Shown here: in pieces, positions 29,228-38,992 of the stretch | How the letters are laid out: each line of letters opens with the position of its first letter | Numbering within the stretch: position 1 is the stretch's first letter | Assembly (NCBI RefSeq): GCF_003026815.1 | Contig: NZ_PYOG01000021.1 | Location: forward strand, 1-64,000 | DNA from: Photobacterium damselae | GTDB taxonomy: Bacteria; Pseudomonadota; Gammaproteobacteria; Enterobacterales; Vibrionaceae | Length of the DNA: 64,000 nt | Reading direction: 5' to 3' | The notes under the pieces: model-generated | The model's input: only the letters and a program-made list of their open reading frames with translations | Databases searched by the model: none | Told to the model about the DNA's origin: nothing | Program-made: the position numbers and the translations under genes

Positions 29228-31576
29228 TTAATTATTTAGTGAGAACGAGTTACCGTAAGACAGTGCATTACCATCATCGGTCGAGCCAAAAGGTTTAACG
29301 CCTTGTAAGCCCAGCAAGCTGAAGGAAATGCTGACGTTACTATCGTATTCGGTAAAGTCATTACCTAACGAATTCTTCGCGTAACGGTTATAGTTCAATC
29401 CAATCATCCAACACGCAGAGCGATAGGTTACACCCACTTGGCTTTCTATCATCTTATTGACATTAAGATCTTGGAAATAATCCGCCTTAACGTAAATATT
29501 GTCGTAAAGTGGGAAGCCAGTCGATAAACCAATCTGTGAAATACCGTCATTATCTTTATTTGGGTTCTTCACATATTTATCAAGATATGTATTTGAAACA
29601 TAACGGTAGTTAGGCTGGATATACATACCATTAGCTCGATACTCAATAGCACCACTAGCCATTTGGATATCATTATCACTGGCATCGTATTGCATTGAGC
29701 TCTTCAAGAATAAACTGTCTGCAAGGTTAAACTCAGTTTCTAATGCTGTTGCAGAGTAACTCTGCGCATCCTGATTACCTTCTGCTGTCGGTTTATTGAT
29801 ATAGAAGATTTGACCTAATGATAGGGTAAATCGTTCCTTATAATTACTGTCAAAATAGCGAGTCGAAGCACCAATAGTGACTTGGTTTGCTGGAGCTATG
29901 TAGTCAATACCACTATAGGTACGGTCACTAAACAGGCCATAATAGTCTTGTTGTAAACGTGTAGAGTCGTAGCCACCGCCACTGTAGTCAAATGGGTTAT
30001 AGATATCTTTTTGGTCGACATCTTTGATGTATAAGTACTGAATTTGTGGCTCTAAACTTTGAACATAATCTTCTCCTAGAATGGAGGTGTTGCGTTCAAA
30101 ATATAGCCCGCTATGGATACGAAATTCAGGAATAGTACGGTCGACCGATTCTTTTAAGTCATTGAGACCTGAGTTACGAGCATCTTGGTTATAATGGGTA
30201 TACATCAGTTTAGCTTCTGATGTTACTGTCCACCAAGGGGTTGCATAAGGCAGAACAAGACTTGGTGCAATATAAAAACGATCAGCAGTCGGTTTGGCTT
30301 TAGAGTCGTTATCAAAGCGGCTCACGCTAGAATTAACTTTAAACTCTAAGTTATATGGCAGATCTTGTTGGTAATAATTGAGATCGAACTGAGGCATCAA
30401 TCGATATTGATTGCCTTGACCATCAGCGGTTAACGGCTGGAAGTCTCGTACTCGTAAGGTGGAATCCCAATTGGTATCACGATAAGAGACATCGGCTGTT
30501 TGCAACAGGTTGTTATCTTCTCGGTTACCGATATCAGAATCAAGATCAGAGAAATATTGGAAGTCACTGGCTTTACTGTAATCAATATCAAACAACCAAT
30601 GCTGATTGTAGATACCTTTATGTTCCCAGTTAAATGCCCAGCGAGCACCTTTATCTTTATACAGTTTATCGCTGTTAAGATATTCGCCTTTTAAGCTACC
30701 TTGCCCTAGTTCGGTTAGATAGCGGAATTGAGAATCAAGTTGTAGTCCTCGATTACTCATATATTTAGGCGTTAAGGTTAGGTCGTAGTTCGGTGCGATA
30801 TTCCAGTAGAATGGCGTTTCTAGCTCAAAACCATCACGAGAACCGTAGCCAATTGATGGGTATAAGAAACCGGTTAAACGCTGATCGGTAACGGGCACAC
30901 GTAAATACGGTAAATAAAAGACCGGTACATCGAGTACTTCAAATCGAGCATTGTAAAGATCGGCAAATGGCGATTCGCCATCACGTTCTAAAGATGAAGC
31001 AGAAAAACGCCAGCTTTTATCTTTGGCTGGGCAGGTGGTATAGGTACCATCTTTCATCTTATAGAACTGGGTGCCATCTACATTGGTCTTGATGATCTGT
31101 GCCGCATCGCCACGACCTGGTTGGCAGGTCATATTATAGATGGCATCATCCATTTCTGAATTTTGGGTATCAAGATTACTGGTGATACGCTTAGCATCAA
31201 CCTCGATACCACCATCATGGAGATACACATCACCTGTTGCCGTCACAACATTTTCAGGTTGCTTTAATGAGGCCTGATCCGCAACAATTGTGCGAGTGCC
31301 TTGCTTAACAATGACATCACCCTTATAGGTGATCTTTTTCTCATTAATGGCTTCGGCACTATCAGCTGTGATTTTAACTGGTAGGTTATTGGTGTCTTCT
31401 TGGCGATCTTGTGGCGCAATACAAACTCCGCGAACCACTTTCGGTTCATCAGCCTGAGCGACAGTATGTTCATCTTTTACTTTGTCACTTGGCGCTGAGA
31501 GTTCATTCGCCATTGCTGGTCCGTATAGGGCCAGACTGATCATGGTGGCAAGCAAGCTGCGGGAGGTTAATGACAT
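29228..31576 (-). CDS. lptD: LPS-assembly protein LptD
   Basis: A 782-residue outer-membrane protein: signal peptide (cleavage near AMA-NEL), periplasmic OstA/beta-jellyroll domain (about 60-220) and a large C-terminal barrel. It inserts lipopolysaccharide into the outer leaflet with LptE. Cysteines are at 52, 151, 182 and 722. E. coli has an adjacent CC pair at the C-terminal site, while here the motif reads SACW, leaving one C-terminal cysteine. It is first in the surA-pdxA-rsmA cluster and divergent from djlA. Confidence 0.95.
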   Translation of the reverse strand: MSLTSRSLLATMISLALYGPAMANELSAPSDKVKDEHTVAQADEPKVVRGVCIAPQDRQEDTNNLPVKITADSAEAINEKKITYKGDVIVKQGTRTIVADQASLKQPENVVTATGDVYLHDGGIEVDAKRITSNLDTQNSEMDDAIYNMTCQPGRGDAAQIIKTNVDGTQFYKMKDGTYTTCPAKDKSWRFSASSLERDGESPFADLYNARFEVLDVPVFYLPYLRVPVTDQRLTGFLYPSIGYGSRDGFELETPFYWNIAPNYDLTLTPKYMSNRGLQLDSQFRYLTELGQGSLKGEYLNSDKLYKDKGARWAFNWEHKGIYNQHWLFDIDYSKASDFQYFSDLDSDIGNREDNNLLQTADVSYRDTNWDSTLRVRDFQPLTADGQGNQYRLMPQFDLNYYQQDLPYNLEFKVNSSVSRFDNDSKAKPTADRFYIAPSLVLPYATPWWTVTSEAKLMYTHYNQDARNSGLNDLKESVDRTIPEFRIHSGLYFERNTSILGEDYVQSLEPQIQYLYIKDVDQKDIYNPFDYSGGGYDSTRLQQDYYGLFSDRTYSGIDYIAPANQVTIGASTRYFDSNYKERFTLSLGQIFYINKPTAEGNQDAQSYSATALETEFNLADSLFLKSSMQYDASDNDIQMASGAIEYRANGMYIQPNYRYVSNTYLDKYVKNPNKDNDGISQIGLSTGFPLYDNIYVKADYFQDLNVNKMIESQVGVTYRSACWMIGLNYNRYAKNSLGNDFTEYDSNVSISFSLLGLQGVKPFGSTDDGNALSYGNSFSLNN

Positions 31577-31748
31577 TAATTAAACATTCCTGTATCAGAG
31601 TCGTTGCGCGTAAAATTGGTGGCGCTTTTTACAAGCATTCCCGATAAATGACAGCTATCATAAAGCAAATTCAACTCGACGGCATCCTTTCTCGCCAAAG
31701 AGTCGGGTAAACATTGAATAAATTTAGCAAATTACCAGAGAGTATAGA

Positions 31749-32588
31749 ATGCAAACAGCAGGTATTTGGGGAAAAATCATCGGCGCATTGCTCGGTTTGG
31801 CCGTATTTAAACTCCCTGGACTTTTTATTGGCCTTTTTATTGGTCATCAATTTGATAAAGCCTACGCCCGTCAGATGGGGAGTTTCGCTGGGTTTGGTGA
31901 GCGTATGTCAAATGCGGATCGACAGGCCGCTTTTTTTGATGCGTGCTTCTCAGTTATGGGACACTTGGCAAAATCTAAAGGCCGAGTGACTGAACAAGAG
32001 ATTCGGGTAGCCAGTGCTATTATGGATCGTATGGGACTACAAGGTGAAGCTCGCCGCCGTGCCCAAGATGCTTTTCGCCAAGGTAAAAATGAGCAGTTTC
32101 CACTGGAAGAAACACTATTAAAAGTACGCCAAGCGCGACGTGCGGATCTTTCTCGCTTTTTCCTTGAACTACAAATTGCTGCAGCCTTTGCTGATGGTTC
32201 GATTCACCCGAATGAGCGTCAAATGCTGCATGTTATTGCGCGTCACTTGGGCTTTTCTGAAGCGCAGCTAGAGCAAACATTGCGTATGCAAGAAGCAGCA
32301 TTTCGTTTTCAACAAGGTGGCTTTAATCAGCAGTATCAAAATGCTGGTGGCTTTCAACAAGCCCCAACTCGCGATCAACTAGCCGATGCGTACAATGTAT
32401 TGGGTGTTGATGAAAGCGCATCTGCACAAGAGGTGAAGCGAGCTTATCGTAAGCTGATGAGTGAGCACCATCCCGATAAACTGGCTGCAAAAGGCTTACC
32501 TCCTGAGATGATGGAGATCGCTAAGCAAAAAGCACAAGAGTTGCAAGCGGCTTATGATTTAATCCGTAAAGAGAAAGGCTTTAAATAA
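31749..32588 (+). CDS. djlA: Co-chaperone DjlA, membrane-anchored J-domain protein
   Basis: 279 residues: one N-terminal membrane segment with glycine spacing ([20 protein letters not shown]), a TerB-like helical domain (about 55-180), a Gln/Phe-rich linker and a C-terminal J domain with HPD at 241-243. It stimulates DnaK at the inner membrane. Divergent from lptD, as in E. coli. The ATG at 31749 follows AGAGAGTATAGA. Confidence 0.95.
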   Translation: MQTAGIWGKIIGALLGLAVFKLPGLFIGLFIGHQFDKAYARQMGSFAGFGERMSNADRQAAFFDACFSVMGHLAKSKGRVTEQEIRVASAIMDRMGLQGEARRRAQDAFRQGKNEQFPLEETLLKVRQARRADLSRFFLELQIAAAFADGSIHPNERQMLHVIARHLGFSEAQLEQTLRMQEAAFRFQQGGFNQQYQNAGGFQQAPTRDQLADAYNVLGVDESASAQEVKRAYRKLMSEHHPDKLAAKGLPPEMMEIAKQKAQELQAAYDLIRKEKGFK

Positions 32589-32601
32589 AGCATCTTAAAA
32601 T

Positions 32602-32656
32602 AAAAGCGAGTCAGATTTTGGTCGACTAAGACTGAATATCTGGCTCGCTTTTTTAT
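32602..32656. terminator. Bidirectional terminator between djlA and rluA
   Basis: AAAAGCGAG-CAGAT pairs with ATCTG-CTCGCTTTT and is followed by a T run; the genes on either side converge. Confidence 0.85.
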
Positions 32657-32662
32657 GTGCGA

Positions 32663-33358
32663 TTAATCTAAAGTGCGCGTTGGTGCATCAGGATAAAAGT
32701 CGCATGGTGCAAAGATATGCATTGGCTCTTCTGTATAAGGGTGAGCAAAGGTCAGTTCTGCTGCATGTAACTGCAGACGAGGTGCCATTTCACGAGCTTC
32801 ATCGTGAGCGTAGAAACGGTCGCCTAAAATCGGATGTCCAATCGCCATCATGTGTACACGCAGTTGATGGGAGCGACCTGTCACTGGGAGTAAACGTACT
32901 AAAGTGGCATTTTCTTCATAGCGCACCACTTCATAATGAGTCAGTGATGGCTTCCCTTCTTCGTAACACACCTTTTGTTTTGGGCGATTTGGCCAGTCAC
33001 AAATTAAAGGTAAGTCTACCGAACCGTGTTGTTGTTCTAGATGACCCCAAACCCGAGCATAGTAAACCTTATGAGTTTGACGCTCTCGAAACTGGGCTTT
33101 GAGATGGCGCTCCGCGTTTTTATTAATCGCCAGTACAATCAATCCAGAGGTGGTCATATCTAGGCGATGCACAATCTGTGATTTTGGATGATCACGTAAT
33201 ACGCGTGAGTAGATACTGTCATAGTGAGCCGGATCGCGGCCAGGGACAGAGAGAAGGCCTGACGGTTTATTTACCGCAATAATATCGCGATCTAGATGAA
33301 GGACATCTAACCAAGGATCTTGAGGCGGATTGTAATCCAACAAAGGTAACGGTTTCAT
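32663..33358 (-). CDS. rluA: Dual-specificity RNA pseudouridine synthase RluA
   Basis: A 231-residue enzyme modifying U746 of 23S rRNA and U32 of several tRNAs. The catalytic motif HRLDMTTSG contains the essential aspartate; VNKPSGLLSVPGR, PLICDWPNRPKQKVCYE and GRSHQLRVHM match E. coli RluA (219 aa). The ATG at 33358 is chosen because family members begin close to YNPPQ; the ATG at 33388 would add ten residues and has no Shine-Dalgarno. Confidence 0.95.
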   Translation of the reverse strand: MKPLPLLDYNPPQDPWLDVLHLDRDIIAVNKPSGLLSVPGRDPAHYDSIYSRVLRDHPKSQIVHRLDMTTSGLIVLAINKNAERHLKAQFRERQTHKVYYARVWGHLEQQHGSVDLPLICDWPNRPKQKVCYEEGKPSLTHYEVVRYEENATLVRLLPVTGRSHQLRVHMMAIGHPILGDRFYAHDEAREMAPRLQLHAAELTFAHPYTEEPMHIFAPCDFYPDAPTRTLD

Positions 33359-33480
33359 GGCTGACTCGAAGTGAATACGGTAAATCATAAAGGTTGGGGA
33401 TCCTAATACGAATTATCGTGAATACCAAGAGTAATTGAAATCCAACCCAAGAAAACCTGCACCTTGGTTGGAGATAACGA

Positions 33481-33510
33481 AAAAAAAGCCGCTAGTAAAA
33501 TAGCGGCTTG
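33481..33510 (-). terminator. rapA terminator
   Basis: On the minus strand AGCCGCTA pairs with TAGCGGCT and is followed by TTTTTTT. It lies about 60 bp beyond the rapA stop. Confidence 0.88.
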
Positions 33511-33568
33511 ATATACATATTTTATTCTCAAGTTAAGAGCTTATCTTGCTTGAGCTAATACGCTCAGA

Positions 33569-36487
33569 TCAGTTATGACTAACGACGATTAAGCGCAGTG
33601 AATCTAACTGGATTTGCGCTTTACCGATGTAATTTGTTAGCTCTTGAATCTGCGTTTGCAGCAGTTCTAACTCGTCATCACGAATATTTGGGTTAACGGC
33701 TTTTAGCACTTGCAGGCGATTAAACTCCGCTTGTAGTGTTGCTTCCATTTCCGCTTGTGCTTGCTGGCGAACTTGGTCTAGCTCAGTTTCAATTGCACGT
33801 TCAGCATGCTCAATTAGTACGTGAATGTCTTTTTGTACTGAATTAACCAGTTTGCTACCTAGATGGCGGTTAACTGGGCTTAGTTGGCGGTTAAAGCTTT
33901 CAAACTCAACATTAGCTGCAAGGTTGTTGCCTTTACTATCAAGTAAGATACGAATTGGTGTTTTTGGTAAGAAGCGACCAATACCTGACTGCTTTGGTGC
34001 TTGGGCATCTACCACATAAACCAATTCAAGCAGAAGGGTACCAACTGGCAATGCTTTGTTCTTCAGTAAAGAAACCGCAGTTGTACCCACCCCCTCTGTT
34101 AATAGTAGATCGATACCACCTTGGATCATTGGGTGCTCCCAACTGATAAAGTGCATATCTTCACGAGAAAGTGCCGTGTCACGATCAAAGGTGATCGTAC
34201 AACCGTCGTATGGAAGACCTGGGTAGCTCGATACCATCATGTGCTCAGACGGAGTAACCACAATAGCATTTTCACCACGATCGTCTTGGTTTAAACCTAT
34301 GGTGTCAAATAGACCAAGCGCAAAGGTAACTAGGTTGGTATCGCCATCTTTTGCTGAAATCTCATCAACTAAAGCGTGTGCTGCTTCACCGCCATTAGAA
34401 TGCATTTCCAATAAACGGTCACGGCCTTGCTCCAGCTTAGCTTTTAGCTCATTGTGCATAGCGGCACTGCTGGTGATCAGATTTTCAAGTTCTGCTTCAT
34501 CGTGCTTTTCACTTGCAAGAAGCGCTAATAAAGCATCTTGATGAGCATCATATACCGCACGACCGGTTGGGCAAGTCTCTTCAAAAGCATTAAGACCTTC
34601 GTTATACCAACGAGCCAGAAGCGCTTGAGAGGTGCCTTCTAGATGTGGAACATGAATTTCTATATCGCGTTTTTGACCAATACGATCAAGACGACCAATA
34701 CGCTGTTCCAGCAAGTCAGGGTTATTTGGTAGATCGAACATCACCAATTGATTAGAGAACTGGAAGTTACGACCTTCAGAACCGATCTCTGAACACAATA
34801 GTACCTGAGCGCCTTCTTCATCTTGCGCAAAGTAAGCCGCTGCTTTATCACGCTCAATGATCGACATCCCTTCATGGAACACTGATGCTCGAATACCTTC
34901 ACGTTCGCGCAGGGCTTGCTCTAGTGTCAGGGCTGTTTGAGCTCGAGAACAGATCACTAAAACTTTTTCACCACGGTTAGCTTTTAAGTGCTCAATTAAC
35001 CAAGTTACACGAGGATCAAAGTTCCACCATGTGGCTGTATCACCTTCAAATTCTTGATAGATATCTTCAGGATACAGGAGCTTCATCACTTTTTGCTCAG
35101 GGCTCATTCGACCGCCCATCATGCTTGCAACACGCATTGCCGTTTGGTATTGAGTCGGCATAGCAAGTGGATACATGTTTAAGTGACGCTGTGGGAAACC
35201 TTTGATGGCTGCACGAGTGTTACGAAATAGAACACGACCTGTACCATGGCGATCCATTAAGTTGGCAATTAACTCATTACGGGCAGCAATTGCTTCACCA
35301 TTATCTAAGCTAGATGATTCGATAAACGCTAGGGTTGGCGCGATATCTTGCTCAGGTAGAAGTTGTGCTAAGGTTTCTTTCTCTTGCTCAGTTAATGTTT
35401 CACCTGATAATAAGCGAGAAACCGCATCAGCAACGGGCTCATATTTACGTTCTTCTTCGACAAACTCTTGGTAGTCATAGAAGCGATCTGGATCGAGTAG
35501 ACGCAAACGGGCAAAGTGACTTTCGCGGCCAAGTTGTTCTGGTGTTGCGGTTAGCAGAAGCACACTTGGGGTTTTTTCTGCAATTTCTTCAACCACTTGA
35601 TATTGGCGACTTGGCTTGTCTTCACTCCACTCTAGGTGATGAGCCTCATCGACAACTAAGAGATCCCAATCGGCTTCAAGAGCTTGTTCAAAACGGCGAC
35701 GACTCTTACGTAAGAAGTCTAATGAACAAAGCACATATTGCGCGGTATCAAATGGGTTAGCTGCATCAGCATAGGCTTCAACACAGCGCTCTTCATCAAA
35801 AATAGAGAAGTGCAGGTTAAAACGGCGCATCATCTCAACCAGCCATTGATGCTGAAGAGTTTCTGGTACCAAAATTAAGATACGTTCGGCACGACCAGAT
35901 AACACTTGCTGGTGGATGATCATACCCGCTTCAATGGTTTTACCTAGACCTACTTCATCGGCAAGTAAAACGCGAGGGGCATAACGACGACCGACTTCAT
36001 GAGCAATATAGAGCTGATGAGGGATCAAACCTGCACGCATACCGCATAGACCACGTAATGGGCTCTTATGCTGTTCGTACTGGTTTTTCAATGCTCGATA
36101 ACGCAGAGCGAAACGATCCATACGATCGATTTGGCCTGCAAAAAGCTTATCTTGAGGCTTGTTGAAGCGAATTTGATGATTCAAGAATAGTTCACGTAAC
36201 GCAACATCTTCTTCTTGAGTATCAGTACGGGTTCCGACGTAAGTTAATACGCCTTTCTCTTCAACGATGTTTTCGACTTTGAGGGTCCAGCCTTCATGGC
36301 TTTCAACCACATCACCAACATTAAACATTACACGGGTAACAGGAGCATCATTGCGTGCATACAGACGGTTCTCTTCAGAGGCAGAAAACATCAAAGTCAC
36401 GGTACGCGCATCCAGCGCCACAACGGTACCCAGACCTAAATCACTCTCAGTATCACTGATCCAACGTTGACCCAAAGCAAATGGCAT
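33569..36487 (-). CDS. rapA: RNA polymerase-associated ATPase RapA (SWI2/SNF2 family)
   Basis: A 972-residue DNA-translocase-like protein that rescues and recycles RNA polymerase. The N-terminal Tudor-like domains (1-110) precede helicase motif [10 protein letters not shown] (176-184), DEAH (279-282), LTATPEQLG (motif III) and the C-terminal [11 protein letters not shown] (motif VI). The length is near E. coli RapA (968). It is the only gene on its strand here and is divergent from the PhoH-like gene across 334 bp. Confidence 0.96.
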   Translation of the reverse strand: MPFALGQRWISDTESDLGLGTVVALDARTVTLMFSASEENRLYARNDAPVTRVMFNVGDVVESHEGWTLKVENIVEEKGVLTYVGTRTDTQEEDVALRELFLNHQIRFNKPQDKLFAGQIDRMDRFALRYRALKNQYEQHKSPLRGLCGMRAGLIPHQLYIAHEVGRRYAPRVLLADEVGLGKTIEAGMIIHQQVLSGRAERILILVPETLQHQWLVEMMRRFNLHFSIFDEERCVEAYADAANPFDTAQYVLCSLDFLRKSRRRFEQALEADWDLLVVDEAHHLEWSEDKPSRQYQVVEEIAEKTPSVLLLTATPEQLGRESHFARLRLLDPDRFYDYQEFVEEERKYEPVADAVSRLLSGETLTEQEKETLAQLLPEQDIAPTLAFIESSSLDNGEAIAARNELIANLMDRHGTGRVLFRNTRAAIKGFPQRHLNMYPLAMPTQYQTAMRVASMMGGRMSPEQKVMKLLYPEDIYQEFEGDTATWWNFDPRVTWLIEHLKANRGEKVLVICSRAQTALTLEQALREREGIRASVFHEGMSIIERDKAAAYFAQDEEGAQVLLCSEIGSEGRNFQFSNQLVMFDLPNNPDLLEQRIGRLDRIGQKRDIEIHVPHLEGTSQALLARWYNEGLNAFEETCPTGRAVYDAHQDALLALLASEKHDEAELENLITSSAAMHNELKAKLEQGRDRLLEMHSNGGEAAHALVDEISAKDGDTNLVTFALGLFDTIGLNQDDRGENAIVVTPSEHMMVSSYPGLPYDGCTITFDRDTALSREDMHFISWEHPMIQGGIDLLLTEGVGTTAVSLLKNKALPVGTLLLELVYVVDAQAPKQSGIGRFLPKTPIRILLDSKGNNLAANVEFESFNRQLSPVNRHLGSKLVNSVQKDIHVLIEHAERAIETELDQVRQQAQAEMEATLQAEFNRLQVLKAVNPNIRDDELELLQTQIQELTNYIGKAQIQLDSLRLIVVSHN

Positions 36488-36821
36488 AGTGGTAAAAACC
36501 TTCTAATTGTTTGATATCAAGGAAATTGTTTGGTGTAGCATTCCAATATTTATGGTCTACACTGAAAAGTAAGTGTAAGCCAAAATTGAGAATTTGGTAT
36601 GCCACGAAAAAGGGAAGTTATGTTACTGCATGATGGACTCAAGATCACGATGTAAGTCAGCTTTTTTAGTGATATCGCAAAGCATCTTGGCCTCTTAGAA
36701 GAATCTACCCTTTGTCATACCCGCGTCATATTACAACGGCATTAATAATTAAGGAGTTCAATCAAAAAGGAACAACAATTGCAGGACATAAATTGAGTTC
36801 TGCAGCTATCAAGGAGGCTAT
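36488..36821. promoter_or_regulatory. Divergent rapA/phoH-like intergenic region
   Basis: 334 bp without a credible gene. It should carry promoters for rapA (leftward) and the PIN-PhoH gene (rightward). An 18-codon frame starting at 36599 has no Shine-Dalgarno and is not accepted. No clear operator was recognised. Confidence 0.4.
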
Positions 36822-38198
36822 ATGGATGGCAGCACAAGGAAACTCTTTGTTTTAGATACCAATATACTGTTACATGAACCTCTCGCTATTTACTCATTTC
36901 AAGAACACGATGTGATTGTTCCGATGACAGTGCTTGAAGAGCTCGATCGGATTAAAGATTCTAAACGCGATGTCTCTCGTGATGCTCGAGTGGCTATTCG
37001 AGCTTTAGAAGATATCTTTCATGATGCAACCCCTGAACAAATCTCTGCGGGTGTTCCGCTGCAATCTCAGAACGAGACTGGTGGCACTATTGCTATTTTT
37101 GCTGACTATGAAGTCAAAGAAACGGTACATGCTTTTAGTGACAAGATGGGGGATAACCGTATCTTAAATAGCGTGTTATTTTTGCAGCAGAAGTTTGCCC
37201 CTCGTGATGTGGTCTTGGTGACTAAAGACATCAATATGCGGTTGCGGGCCAAAGGAGCGGGGGTCTATTTTGTTGATGATTACCGAACCGATCAGCTTAT
37301 TGATGATGTCGCTTTATTAAGTAAAGGCTTTCATCGCTTTGACGGTTCTTTTTGGGCGGGTGTTGCGCAATGTGATTCTGAAAAACGCGGTATGAGTACC
37401 TGTCACACGTTACCTAAACATTTGTTTGAAAATCCCTATCCAAACCAATACCTCATTGATGAGTCGCAAGATTTTGCTGCTCGAATCCAAGAGATTGATG
37501 CTGAAACTATTACAGTAAAAGATCTAGGGTTTGAACGTTTGATGCATCGACAAGCGTGGGGTATTTCACCTAAAAATATCTATCAGGCGATGGCGCTTGA
37601 TGCCATGTTAGATCCTAAGATTGATCTGGTAATACTCACAGGACCTGCTGGGTGTGGTAAAACCATTTTGGCCATGGCGGCGGCTCTTGAGCAAGTTATT
37701 GAAAAAGGGATGTACGATAAGATACTGGTGACACGAAATACCCCTGAAATTGCCGAATCAATTGGTTTTTTACCCGGCAGTGAAGAAGAGAAAATGTTGC
37801 CATGGCTTGGTGCGGTAACCGATACTTTGGAAGCTTTGCATAAGCATGATGTATGTACCGATGGCTCAATGAAATACATTTTTGATAAAGCCAATATTCA
37901 ATTTAAATCAATTAACTTTATGCGTGGGCGCTCCATTCAAAATGCGTTTGTGTTGTTAGATGAGTGCCAGAATTTAACCGCTTCCCAAATTAAAACCATT
38001 ATTACTCGTTGTGGCGAGGGAACCAAAATTGTCTGCTCGGGTAACCTTGCGCAAATTGACTCCAATTACCTCTCACCAGTTACTTCTGGCTTAACCTATA
38101 TTGTTGAGCGTTTTAAGAATTTTGAAGGAAGTGCCAATATTTACCTCAATGGCGTTGTGCGTAGTCGCTTGGCCGAATTTGCTGAAGAAAACCTGTAG
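36822..38198 (+). CDS. PIN-domain/PhoH-family ATPase (PhoH2-like)
   Basis: 458 residues: an N-terminal PIN nuclease-like domain (1-160, LDTN at 11-14, EELD at 39-42, TKD near 134) fused to a PhoH ATPase domain (about 240-458) with Walker A GPAGCGKT (274-281) and Walker B VLLDECQN (377-384). PIN-PhoH fusions have been described as RNA-unwinding and RNA-cleaving proteins, sometimes with a small antitoxin-like partner; no partner gene is visible upstream here. A strong Shine-Dalgarno (AAGGAGG) precedes the ATG. Confidence 0.92.
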   Translation: MDGSTRKLFVLDTNILLHEPLAIYSFQEHDVIVPMTVLEELDRIKDSKRDVSRDARVAIRALEDIFHDATPEQISAGVPLQSQNETGGTIAIFADYEVKETVHAFSDKMGDNRILNSVLFLQQKFAPRDVVLVTKDINMRLRAKGAGVYFVDDYRTDQLIDDVALLSKGFHRFDGSFWAGVAQCDSEKRGMSTCHTLPKHLFENPYPNQYLIDESQDFAARIQEIDAETITVKDLGFERLMHRQAWGISPKNIYQAMALDAMLDPKIDLVILTGPAGCGKTILAMAAALEQVIEKGMYDKILVTRNTPEIAESIGFLPGSEEEKMLPWLGAVTDTLEALHKHDVCTDGSMKYIFDKANIQFKSINFMRGRSIQNAFVLLDECQNLTASQIKTIITRCGEGTKIVCSGNLAQIDSNYLSPVTSGLTYIVERFKNFEGSANIYLNGVVRSRLAEFAEENL

Positions 38199-38220
38199 TA
38201 TTTATTGTTTGTTATGATAA

Positions 38221-38250
38221 AGAGGGGCTTTGAGTTCCCCTCTATTTTTT
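38221..38250 (+). terminator. Terminator of the PIN-PhoH gene
   Basis: AGAGGGG pairs with CCCCTCT and is followed by ATTTTTT, between this gene and convergent thiQ. Confidence 0.88.
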
Positions 38251-38287
38251 GGTTTTTACTATAAGCCGAAGGATATGGCACCGGACA

Positions 38288-38992
38288 TTAATCAAGCCCA
38301 AGGTAGCGCTGTAGTTCTGGATGAGCGGGGGCGTGAAAAAGCGCTTGAGTCGAACCAAATTCCACTACTTCACCTCCTGAGACAAAAGCACATTTATCAC
38401 TGATTAGTAATGCATCATCTGGATTGTGGGTGATCATTAACACCGTAATATGCTGCTCTTTAGCGAGCTGTTTCACTTGATTGAGCATCTCTTGGCGCAA
38501 TATCGGATCTAAAGCCGAAAAGGGTTCATCAAGCAACAATAAAGGACGTTGTCGAGCTAAACATCGAGCTAAGGCTACTCGCTGTTTTTGGCCGCCTGAA
38601 AGTGATGGCGGGAGTCGGTCCAAGAAAGAGTCAAGGCCTACTTGAGCGGCCACTTGAGTAATAGTATCTCGCTGGGCATCAGAGAGGTGCAACTTACCAT
38701 TAAGACCTAATCCGATATTGGCAAATACGGTTAAATGTGGAAACAAATTGTGTTCTTGAAACAAAATGGAAAGTGGTCGTTGGGCTGGTTTAAGTTGATT
38801 GAGCACTTGTCCATTAAACATTATCTGGCCGCTTTGTGGGGTTAAAAAACCACTGATTAGGGCCATAAGAGTACTTTTACCAGCACCACTGGGGCCCAAA
38901 ATAGCCACAATCTCACCGTCTTGAGCCTGTAGATTGAACATCATCGTTTCACCGTTTTCGTAATGATAACGAACTTGCTCTAATTTAAGCAT
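38288..38992 (-). CDS. thiQ: Thiamine ABC transporter ATP-binding protein ThiQ
   Basis: A 234-residue ABC ATPase: Walker A GPSGAGKST (33-41), signature LSGGQKQR near 130, Walker B LLLLDEPFS and the H-loop ITHNPDD. It energises uptake of thiamine and its phosphates with ThiB and ThiP. It overlaps thiP by 8 bp. The operon is controlled by the TPP riboswitch upstream of thiB. Confidence 0.94.
   Translation of the reverse strand: MLKLEQVRYHYENGETMMFNLQAQDGEIVAILGPSGAGKSTLMALISGFLTPQSGQIMFNGQVLNQLKPAQRPLSILFQEHNLFPHLTVFANIGLGLNGKLHLSDAQRDTITQVAAQVGLDSFLDRLPPSLSGGQKQRVALARCLARQRPLLLLDEPFSALDPILRQEMLNQVKQLAKEQHITVLMITHNPDDALLISDKCAFVSGGEVVEFGSTQALFHAPAHPELQRYLGLD

Noticed and set aside
32680..33102. 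140-codon plus-strand frame opposite rluA
   Set aside because: It is antisense to conserved RluA motifs and has no Shine-Dalgarno.
35335..35760. 141-codon plus-strand frame opposite rapA
   Set aside because: It is a shadow of conserved helicase sequence; codon use and motifs belong to rapA.
36599..36655. 18-codon frame upstream of the PIN-PhoH gene as a possible antitoxin-like partner
   Set aside because: It has no Shine-Dalgarno, is very short, and shows no features of known partners.
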